Origin: Noviherbaspirillum cavernae
GTDB taxonomy: Bacteria; Pseudomonadota; Gammaproteobacteria; Burkholderiales; Burkholderiaceae_D
Direction of reading: 5' to 3'
DNA length: 64,000 nucleotides
NCBI RefSeq assembly: GCF_003590875.1
Contig: NZ_QYUN01000002.1
Location: forward strand, 62,001 to 126,000
In this document: positions 26,357-33,439 of the stretch, piece after piece
How the letters are laid out: the number at the start of each line of letters is the position of its first letter
How positions within the stretch are numbered: the first letter of the stretch is position 1
Notes under the pieces: generated by a model
Seen by the model: only the letters and a program-made list of their open reading frames with translations
What the model was told of the DNA's origin: nothing
Database searches by the model: none
Position numbers and translations under genes: made by a program

Positions 26357-27037
26357 CTAATACCCGAACAGATTGCGCCGCACATTCAGCAAGTGCGCCT
26401 GCATCGCCTGCCTCGCCGTCTCCGCATCGCGGCTCTTCAGCGCAGCGAGCAGCGCGCGGTGCTCGACCTGATAGGCGCTCCTGCGCTCGGGCGTGACGCT
26501 CTTTTTCTTCAGCACGCCCCACTCGCCGCATTCGCGCACCTTGTTGATCAGGTCGAACACGCTGATCACGAAGTTGTTGTGCGTCGCATTCGCAAGGCGC
26601 TGGTGAAACGCGCCATCCCAGTATTCGAACTGTTCCAGCGTCGCGGCCTGCTCCCCCTGCCGGCAGCATTCCTCCATGTCGGCGAAGTCGGCCGCGGTGC
26701 CGTTGCGCACGACCAGATCGATCAGCACGGGTTCGAACATCAGCCGCGCCTCCATCAGTTCTGCCGGGCTGACGTTGAGCGTCGCGCCGGGGTGCTGCGC
26801 CGGCAGCCTGTCCATGAAGTCGTGCGTGACGAAGGTGCCGCTGCCGACCGCCTGCTCGATCACGCCCATCTCCTTCAACTGGCTCAACGCGCGCCGCACG
26901 GTCGACCTGCCGATGCCGTGGGATTCGCTCAACTGGCGCTCCGCCGGCAGCCGCTCGCCCGCGCCCCACTGGCCGCTGCGCAGGTTGGCAAGCAGCGTTT
27001 CCTTCAGCATGAAAACCGGGTCGGATGAGGTGGGCAT
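26357..27037 (-). CDS. GntR-family regulator, FadR subfamily with FCD domain
   Basis: About 226 residues from the ATG at 27037; the frame is also open from ATG 27109. I prefer 27037 because the ATTGGT sites at 27081-27096 then lie upstream of the gene. The N-terminal winged helix is clear: LRSGQWGAGERLPAERQLSE, then GIGRSTVRRALSQLKEMGVI and GSGTFV. The C-terminal ~150 residues are an all-helical FCD effector domain (MEARLMFEPVLIDLVVRNGT, FHQRLANATHN and the closing ALLAALKSRDAETARQAMQA). FCD proteins bind small carboxylic acids and usually repress neighbouring genes. The two candidate targets flank it. Confidence 0.9.
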   Translation of the reverse strand: MPTSSDPVFMLKETLLANLRSGQWGAGERLPAERQLSESHGIGRSTVRRALSQLKEMGVIEQAVGSGTFVTHDFMDRLPAQHPGATLNVSPAELMEARLMFEPVLIDLVVRNGTAADFADMEECCRQGEQAATLEQFEYWDGAFHQRLANATHNNFVISVFDLINKVRECGEWGVLKKKSVTPERRSAYQVEHRALLAALKSRDAETARQAMQAHLLNVRRNLFGY

Positions 27038-27080
27038 GGGGACGTGGCGCGCGCGGAAAAAGACAGGCGTAGTGTAATTG

Positions 27081-27096
27081 ATTGGTGGGAATTGGT
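27081..27096. promoter_or_regulatory. Direct ATTGGT half-sites upstream of gntR (autoregulation candidate)
   Basis: ATTGGT at 27081-27086 and again at 27091-27096, one helical turn apart, just upstream of the preferred gntR start. Matching half-sites stand at the tctC-like and FAH promoters. Confidence 0.5.
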
Positions 27097-27143
27097 TCAA
27101 TGATTGCATGAGCGCGGCCCAATTCGAGGCAGGCCGTGCGGCG

Positions 27144-27212
27144 TTGACAGGCGAAAATGCACATGCTATTTTCGGTCCGTATTGGTATATTTATTGACCA
27201 ATTTGAACCAAT
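27144..27212 (+). promoter_or_regulatory. Promoter and operator of the FAH-family gene
   Basis: TTGACA (27144-27149), a 17-bp spacer and TATTTT (27167-27172). Immediately downstream come ATTGGT (27181-27186), ACCAAT (27197-27202) and a second ACCAAT (27207-27212). The first two form a perfect inverted repeat with a 10-bp spacer. The layout fits repression by the divergently encoded GntR protein. Confidence 0.65.
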
Positions 27213-27232
27213 TGCCTTGTCAGGAGAAACGG

Positions 27233-28111
27233 ATGCGCTTTGGCACCTTGAACATCGATGGTCACGCGACAGTCGTCGCGATTTCCGAAGATGGATTGCA
27301 ATACCGTGAAGCACAGGAATTGCTGCCCGGCTTCGCCGGTGACATGAGCGACTTCATCGCCCGCATGCCCGTCCCGCCGACGGAGGCGGCGCAAGCCGGC
27401 GCATGGCAAGCCATCGCCGGCAAGCAGTTGCTGGCCCCCATTCCTGTCCCGCGCCGAAACATCTTCTGCGTCGGCAAGAACTATCACGAACACGCGAAGG
27501 AATTCAGCCAGTCGGGCTTCGATACTTCCGCGACAAAGGGCGAAGTCGCGCCGTCCGCCCCGGTCGTTTTCACCAAGGCACCGTCCACCGTCATCGCTGA
27601 CAGGCAGCCGGTGCAATCCTTTCCCGATATCACGACGCAACTCGACTACGAAGCTGAACTGGCGGTGGTGATCGGCAAGCCGGGGCGCGGCATCAGCAAG
27701 GCCGACGCGCTCAGGCACGTGTGGGGCTACACCATCGTCAACGATGTCACCGCCCGCGACCTGCAGCAAAGGCATCGGCAATGGTTTCTCGGCAAGTCGA
27801 TGGATACCTTCTGCCCGATGGGGCCGTGGATCGTCACCGCCGACGGCATCGATTCCGCCACGCTCGGCGTGCGCTGCTGGATCAACGACGAATTGCGGCA
27901 GGATGCCAACACGCGCGACCTGATTTTCGACATTCCGACCATCATCGAAACCATTTCCGCCGGCATCAGCTTGCAGCCGGGTGACGTCATCGCCACCGGC
28001 ACCCCGGCCGGGGTCGGCCTCGGTTTCAATCCGCCGAAATTCCTCAAGTCCGGTGACGTGATGACAATCAGCATCGACCGGATCGGCACGCTCACCAACC
28101 GCGTGGAATAA
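27233..28111 (+). CDS. Fumarylacetoacetate hydrolase-family enzyme
   Basis: A 292-residue protein starting at ATG 27233 after CAGGAGAAACGG; upstream codons are operator DNA, not protein. The catalytic FAH fold is clear: NIFCVGKNYHEHAKEF, DYEAELAVVIGKPGRGI with the metal-binding E-x-E pair, TIVNDVTARDLQ, and GDVIATGTPAGVG. Members cleave or decarboxylate oxo-acids (fumarylpyruvate, acylpyruvates, 5-carboxymethyl-2-oxo-hex-3-enedioate), using Mg or Mn, usually at the end of aromatic degradation routes. The exact substrate cannot be read. The shared operator with the Bug-type binding protein suggests uptake and catabolism of one carboxylate. Confidence 0.9.
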   Translation: MRFGTLNIDGHATVVAISEDGLQYREAQELLPGFAGDMSDFIARMPVPPTEAAQAGAWQAIAGKQLLAPIPVPRRNIFCVGKNYHEHAKEFSQSGFDTSATKGEVAPSAPVVFTKAPSTVIADRQPVQSFPDITTQLDYEAELAVVIGKPGRGISKADALRHVWGYTIVNDVTARDLQQRHRQWFLGKSMDTFCPMGPWIVTADGIDSATLGVRCWINDELRQDANTRDLIFDIPTIIETISAGISLQPGDVIATGTPAGVGLGFNPPKFLKSGDVMTISIDRIGTLTNRVE

Positions 28112-28372
28112 GACGGCACTTCATCTTGCCGGTGAGTGCGCGGCTCACCGGTGTTTCCTTTCGACCGGCAACGCTCCCGACCCGATGCCAGGCGTAACGG
28201 ACGACACCACGTGCGTTCCATCTTGTGCGTCCCCTCTTTAACTTCTATTTTTACGAAGTATTTATTCCAGTTTCTTCGCTTTTTCAATTTACGGCGATGG
28301 CGTATGCTGTCGCAACCGTGAGAGGGCTGTTGCATAACCCCTTTCGCACGGATAACGAATCCAGGAGAAAAC

Positions 28373-29347
28373 ATGAAGAAATTTTTGGTTGCGATGATGA
28401 TGACCGTGAGCGCGCTGTCGCTCGTGGTGACCGAGGCCCAGGCCAAGCGCGTGGGCGGCGGCGGGTCGTTCGGCAAGCAATCGCAAAACGTCAGCCGTCA
28501 GGGCGCTGCCCCGATGCAGCAGAATCGCGCCGCGCCGGCGCAGCAATCGGCCGCGCCCGCAGCGGCACCGGCCGCCGCGAAACCGGCCAGCCCGTGGAAG
28601 AGCATGCTGGGCGGCGTGCTCGGCGGCGCGTTGCTGGGCCTCGGCCTCGGCGCATTGCTGTCCCACTTCGGTCTGGGCGGCGCAATGGCCAGCATGATCA
28701 GCACGATCCTGATGGTTGCGCTGTTCGCGATCGCGGCGATGTTCATCTACCGCATGGTGATGCGCCGCAAGGCGGGCAATGGCGCAGTCGGTGCAGGCCA
28801 GGGTGGCTTCCAGCCGGCCTATGCCGGTGCCGCCGCATCGCCGATGGCGCGTTCGACGCCGGAAATCGGTTCGCGCATCGAGCCGCTGCAACCTGCACAA
28901 CCCGCCGCCCTGCAGGCAGCATCGTCCGGCAGCAGCGCGCTGGGCTATGAAGCCGCGAATGCACCGTGGGGTATCCCGGCCGACTTCGACACCGCAGGTT
29001 TCCTGCGCCATGCGAAGACCTACTTCATCCGCCTGCAGGCAGCGTGGGACAAGGCCGACATCAACGATTTGCGCGAGTTCACCTCGCCGGAAATGTATGC
29101 CGAGCTGAAGCTGCAGTTGCAGGAACGCGGTGCCTCCGCCAACCACACCGACGTCGTCTCGCTCGAGGCGGAACTGATGGGCGTGGAAACCGTCGGCGGC
29201 GACTACCTCGCCAGCGTCAGGTTCAACGGCATGATCCGCGAATCGGAGAATGCGCCGGCAGAACCGTTCGCCGAGGCGTGGAACCTGACCAAGCCGGTGG
29301 CCGGCCAGGGTGGCTGGGTACTGGCAGGTATTCAGCAACTGTCCTGA
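28373..29347 (+). CDS. Tim44-like domain protein, exported/membrane-anchored
   Basis: A 324-residue protein preceded by CCAGGAGAAAAC. The signal peptide is MKKFLVAMMMTVSALSLVV followed by TEAQAKR. A Gly-rich segment with GGGGSFGKQSQNVSRQ, typical of bacterial Tim44 proteins, comes next, then an Ala/Pro linker, two hydrophobic helices (GGVLGGALLGLGLGALLSHF; ILMVALFAIAAMFIYR) and a C-terminal Tim44/NTF2-like domain (about 200-324: FLRHAKTYFIRLQAAWDKAD, with FTSPEMYAEL). The bacterial role is unsettled; mitochondrial Tim44 tethers the import motor. A hairpin with a T8 run follows. Confidence 0.88.
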   Translation: MKKFLVAMMMTVSALSLVVTEAQAKRVGGGGSFGKQSQNVSRQGAAPMQQNRAAPAQQSAAPAAAPAAAKPASPWKSMLGGVLGGALLGLGLGALLSHFGLGGAMASMISTILMVALFAIAAMFIYRMVMRRKAGNGAVGAGQGGFQPAYAGAAASPMARSTPEIGSRIEPLQPAQPAALQAASSGSSALGYEAANAPWGIPADFDTAGFLRHAKTYFIRLQAAWDKADINDLREFTSPEMYAELKLQLQERGASANHTDVVSLEAELMGVETVGGDYLASVRFNGMIRESENAPAEPFAEAWNLTKPVAGQGGWVLAGIQQLS

Positions 29348-29454
29348 ACTGATGCGGCCGGCATGGCCGCATCGCCCTCGCGCGCATGACGCGAGGTGCG
29401 ATTGAAGAATCCAGAGTAGCAACCAGGCGATCTCCCAATCGATCGTCTTTCCAA

Positions 29455-29484
29455 CCGCTCGCGGCGACGCGAGCGGTTTTTTTT
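29455..29484 (+). terminator. Rho-independent terminator after the Tim44-like gene
   Basis: Stem CCGCTCGC (29455-29462) pairing with GCGAGCGG (29469-29476), loop GGCGAC, followed directly by eight T. Confidence 0.9.
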
Positions 29485-29653
29485 ATTGGCGTGGCGGCGA
29501 TGCGAGGTATCGCATTCGGCATCGCATTTTCCGGCATCCATGCAGCCGTGCATTTTCGTCAAGTGTCCGTGCTACGATCCGAGGCCCGGTCGGCGGTTTG
29601 CGGCCGCCGACTCACTCGATCACGAACACCCATATCCACGCACGGGGACATCG

Positions 29654-31423
29654 ATGCCAACCGCCATCGCATCCGTACTACGAAAGTCGAGCAGCTTTGC
29701 GGTCCTGCTCATGTTCTGCGCCTCGGCGTCATGTCAGGACGCTGCCGATCCGTCGCAGACGCTCGACCGGATTTTCAAGTCGTACGCACGGGATACCGCT
29801 CCCTACTTTCCATTTTCTGCGAGCGACAACGGCGACCACCGATACGATGGCGTGTTTGCCAACGATCTCGGCGATGAATATCGGACCGGTCTCAAGCGCC
29901 TGTGCAGCGATTACCTCAGGGAGCTTGGCACCATCGACAAGGCGGCACTGCCGCGCCAGGCGCAGTTAAGCCACACGATGTTCGAACGGCGGCTCGTCAA
30001 TTGCATCGACAGCTTCGCCGGCAACTGGCATTGGATGCCGATCAACCAGGCATCCGGCTGGCACGCGAACTTTCCGGTGATGGGCGCGGGCAATGGCAGT
30101 CACCCGTTCAAGACGGTTCGCAACTACGAGGATTTTCTCAAGCGCATCGATGGCTTCGTCGTGTGGATCGACACCGCGATCGCGAACATGCGGATCGGCA
30201 TGGCGCAGGAGGTGATCCAGCCGCGCGACCTGATGCTGAAGGTGTTGCCGCAGCTTGAGGCGCACATCGTGGATATGCCGGCGAAAAGCATGTTTTACAC
30301 GCCGCTGACGAAATTTCCCTCCGATTTCGATGAAGAGACGAGGAGGGCGCTGACCGCCAGGTACATCGCTGCGATCGAAACGAAAATCGTGCCGGCCTAC
30401 CGCAGGCTGCACGCCTTCATGCGCGACGAATACATTCCGGCTTGCCGCACGACTTCCGGCCTCGTTGATCTGCCGGGCGGCAGCGACATGTATCGTCGCG
30501 CCGTCAGGATCGCCACCACGACAGACATGACGCCGGAGCAGATCCATGCGCTGGGGCTGGCTGAAGTCGATCGCGTCCACGCGGAAATCGTGAAACTGAA
30601 GGCGGAGATCGATGCCGCGCATGATGTGCCGCTGACGCGGCATGGCGATGCGGACAGCCTGCTCGACGCGTACCGCGAATTCAGGTCAACGGTGGAAAAG
30701 GAATTGCCGAAGTTGTTCGGCCGTCTTCCGAAAACGGATTTCGAGATTCGCGCGATCGAGGCATTTCGCGAAAAATCGATGTCCTCGAGTTACCTCTTCC
30801 CGCCGATCAACGGTTCGCGACCGGGTGTGTTTTACCTCAACACGGCATCGATGAAAGCGGCAGGCGCGCATGGCACGGTGCAGCGCAGCCTGTTTCTGCA
30901 CGAAGCGGTTCCCGGCCATCACCTGCAGGTGGCTTTGCAGCGAGAGAGCACGGAGTTGCCGCTGTTCCGGCGTACCGCCTGGTACGCTGCGTTCGGCGAG
31001 GGATGGGCCTTGTATGCGGAGAGCCTGGGCGATGACATGGGTCTGTATCGGAACCGGCGCGACAGGCTCGCCATGCGACGCGATGAACTGTATCGCGCCG
31101 CGCGGCTGGTGGTCGATGTCGGCCTGCACGAAAAAGGCTGGACCCGGCAGCAGGCGATCGACTACATGCGCGAGCGAGGCGGGATGGCTGCGGCAGCGGC
31201 CGAGCGCGAGGTCGAACGCTACATGGCGTGGCCGGGCCAGGCATTGAGCTACAAGATCGGGCAGTTGAAGATACTGGCGATCCGGCAGAAGGTCGAAGCC
31301 GCGCTCGGCGGCAGTTTCGACTTGCGCGCCTTCCATGATGAACTGCTGCGCGACGGCGCGATGCCGCTTGATATTCTCGACGCGAAAATGGAGCGCTGGC
31401 TGGCCGCGCAACAGGCCAGATAG
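29654..31423 (+). CDS. DUF885 family protein, exported, metallopeptidase-like
   Basis: About 589 residues from the ATG at 29654; the longer frame from 29486 runs through the terminator region and is unlikely. The N-terminus has a hydrophobic stretch ending FAVLLMFCASASCQD, either a signal peptide or a loose lipobox at Cys. The C-terminal half carries the DUF885 signatures SLFLHEAVPGHHLQVALQRE (a His-Glu-His-His cluster suggestive of a zinc site) and AFGEGWALYAESLGDDMG, then DVGLHEKGWTRQQAIDYM. Activity is not established for most members. It stands alone between unrelated genes. Confidence 0.85.
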   Translation: MPTAIASVLRKSSSFAVLLMFCASASCQDAADPSQTLDRIFKSYARDTAPYFPFSASDNGDHRYDGVFANDLGDEYRTGLKRLCSDYLRELGTIDKAALPRQAQLSHTMFERRLVNCIDSFAGNWHWMPINQASGWHANFPVMGAGNGSHPFKTVRNYEDFLKRIDGFVVWIDTAIANMRIGMAQEVIQPRDLMLKVLPQLEAHIVDMPAKSMFYTPLTKFPSDFDEETRRALTARYIAAIETKIVPAYRRLHAFMRDEYIPACRTTSGLVDLPGGSDMYRRAVRIATTTDMTPEQIHALGLAEVDRVHAEIVKLKAEIDAAHDVPLTRHGDADSLLDAYREFRSTVEKELPKLFGRLPKTDFEIRAIEAFREKSMSSSYLFPPINGSRPGVFYLNTASMKAAGAHGTVQRSLFLHEAVPGHHLQVALQRESTELPLFRRTAWYAAFGEGWALYAESLGDDMGLYRNRRDRLAMRRDELYRAARLVVDVGLHEKGWTRQQAIDYMRERGGMAAAAAEREVERYMAWPGQALSYKIGQLKILAIRQKVEAALGGSFDLRAFHDELLRDGAMPLDILDAKMERWLAAQQAR

Positions 31424-31468
31424 GCTCCGTGCATTACACGCGTATCGCGCTGCGCGGTTGCGATGTGC

Positions 31469-32179
31469 CTACCGCGCCAGTCCGAACATCATCGCCGCAA
31501 ACGATTCCAGCACGAACAGCGGCGTGATGCGCCACAGGCGTCGCGGCTGCGACAGGGGGATGATGCCGCGCAGGATGACGCCGTAATCGAGCGACTCCTC
31601 GTGCGGGAAGTAATTCTTCTGGATCGAGACGATCTGCCGGAAGCCTTTCCTGAAGTAGTAACGCAATTGCGGATCGAGCGGTTCCTTGCCGTGGAATTTT
31701 CGTTTCGCATGGGCGTACTGCCACACCGAGAGCTCGGGGCTCAGCGTGCGTGCCTTTCTGAAACCGGGAATGGGCGAACCGAGATAAATGTCTTTCCAGC
31801 CCGCCTTCAGTGCGCGCGGGTAGAAGAAGCGGAATATTTCCGCCACGGCATTCGCGTCGTTGCTGCTCAGGCTGATGCCGAACAGCGAGCGATGGCGCGT
31901 CGCATCGGAGAACGGCGCTGCCATGTTCGCGCTGTCTTGCCACTGCGTCGGCGCGGTGAACACGGCGGGATCGATCGGGCGCAGAAACAGCGACGCCAGC
32001 GCCGCTCCGCTGTGTGGACAGAACGCGCCGATGCACAGCGTCGGGTACGTGCGTATGCGCTGCAGAAGGGATCCGCGGTCGGCTGCCTGATGCGGCTCCC
32101 ATTTCGACTGTTCCAGCGCCAGCAGGGCGGGCACGTCTTCCGGTGTCAGATGGCGTGTCAGCAGCTTGCGCATCGTCAT
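31469..32179 (-). CDS. GNAT-like acyltransferase-type protein next to a desaturase
   Basis: A 236-residue protein. The N-terminal MRKLLTRHLTPEDVPALLAL plus the EPHQAADRGSLLQRIRTYP stretch resembles the first strand and helix of the GNAT fold, and FGISLSSNDANAVAEIFRFF sits where the acyl-CoA loop would be. Later a hydrophobic patch (LFVLESFAAMMFGL) closes the protein. Assignment to GNAT is by pattern only. Its ATG overlaps the desaturase stop (ATGA at 32176-32179), so the two genes are coupled, which suggests a lipid-related job such as handling an acyl group. Confidence 0.55.
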   Translation of the reverse strand: MTMRKLLTRHLTPEDVPALLALEQSKWEPHQAADRGSLLQRIRTYPTLCIGAFCPHSGAALASLFLRPIDPAVFTAPTQWQDSANMAAPFSDATRHRSLFGISLSSNDANAVAEIFRFFYPRALKAGWKDIYLGSPIPGFRKARTLSPELSVWQYAHAKRKFHGKEPLDPQLRYYFRKGFRQIVSIQKNYFPHEESLDYGVILRGIIPLSQPRRLWRITPLFVLESFAAMMFGLAR

Positions 32180-33144
32180 GCCCTCCGCAGCTTGCCGGCG
32201 GTGTCGGGCGCACCGGTGACTTCATCGATCAGGCCGGTCAGATAACCTTGCGTGACGACCGCGTTGCGGCGGTACTCGTCGTTCTCTATCAGCGCCTCAT
32301 GCAATTGCGCGAGACGGAAGAACGGCACGGATGGAAAGAGGTGATGTTCCGCATGAAAGTTCACACCGTTCTGGCAGATCAGGATGCGTTCCAGCCATCC
32401 GGCGCGCACGGTCCGCGAGCCCGCGAAGCCGGCGGCTGGCATGCCGAAATGCTCGCCGACATCGCGGATGTAGAGAATCGCCATCAGAAAGGTGGCCAGC
32501 GGCACGATCCAGTACAGCAGCAGTGTCCACCACAGGCCGAACCAGCTCGCCAGGCCTGCAAGCGCGAGCGCGAACACCAACCGCGCGATGCGCGTGGCGC
32601 GCGGCAGATCGAGCGCCATGCCGGCATCGAGCGTGTATCCCTTCAGATCGTCCAGCGTATGGACGCCGACGCAATGCTTGAGCATCTCGAGGAAGAACCG
32701 GGTTCTCGATTTCGGGAATCGGTAGCGCTCCTTGCGCAGCGACGACATCCAGTTCGGGTCCTGTTCGGTCGACACATGGCGATGATGCGGCATGTGGTTG
32801 CGGCGAAAGCCGTGGATCGTGATGAAGAAGGGGAAGGCGGTCAACACATCGCCGATCAAGTCGTTCAGCCATGCCAGCCTGCGGCTGAACTGGTAGTGCG
32901 AGAACTCGTGCATCAGGGCCAGCAAGGCATGCTGGCGCGTGGCGATCAGCAGCATGCAGGCGAGCGTGATTGCGATATTCGAAAAATGGCAGGCTGCGGC
33001 GATCAGCAGCACGATGCATGTCCATTCGAAGAGCGTCTGCAGCAGCAGGCGCGCGGGCACGGGTTCGGCCAATTGCTTCAACAGATCGCGTTCCAGGGAG
33101 ATGCGCGCATGCGCATGCCGCGTCGGTGATGGGTTGGGATGCAT
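32176..33144 (-). CDS. Membrane fatty acid desaturase
   Basis: A 322-residue membrane protein starting at ATG 33144, with AAGGAA 7 nt upstream; the TTG at 33168 is less likely. It carries the three histidine clusters of the di-iron desaturase/hydroxylase family: HEFSH (after LLALM), HMPHHRHV, and HAEHHLFP near the C-terminus. There are four or more hydrophobic segments. It should introduce a double bond or hydroxyl into an acyl chain or a related lipid at the inner membrane. It forms a two-gene operon with the acyltransferase-like protein. Confidence 0.9.
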   Translation of the reverse strand: MHPNPSPTRHAHARISLERDLLKQLAEPVPARLLLQTLFEWTCIVLLIAAACHFSNIAITLACMLLIATRQHALLALMHEFSHYQFSRRLAWLNDLIGDVLTAFPFFITIHGFRRNHMPHHRHVSTEQDPNWMSSLRKERYRFPKSRTRFFLEMLKHCVGVHTLDDLKGYTLDAGMALDLPRATRIARLVFALALAGLASWFGLWWTLLLYWIVPLATFLMAILYIRDVGEHFGMPAAGFAGSRTVRAGWLERILICQNGVNFHAEHHLFPSVPFFRLAQLHEALIENDEYRRNAVVTQGYLTGLIDEVTGAPDTAGKLRRA

Positions 33145-33439
33145 ACGGAAATTCCTTCGTCCGGACAAGAAAGCGGTTTTGAAAATTATTGTTTTTGCAA
33201 TGGACGCGGATGCTACACAGCATTTGTTTCATTACGATGAAATGTGCGGCCTGGCGCGCGAGCCCGCCCGGGCCGATGTCATCAAGCTGAAACAATTCAT
33301 TGGTAGCCTTGCGCCACGAGTTGCGGCAGCAATCATCATCAACAGGGAGCATGGCAATGGAGCGCTTGCATCATTGCGGCTTTTGACGTGCATGCCGTTA
33401 TGGGGATGAACGGAATCCAATCATTCGAAGGCGGCAGCA

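Noticed and set aside
25209..27314. Long - strand frame covering tctC and gntR
   Set aside because: It crosses two real genes and two promoters; only the GntR frame on this strand has domain motifs.
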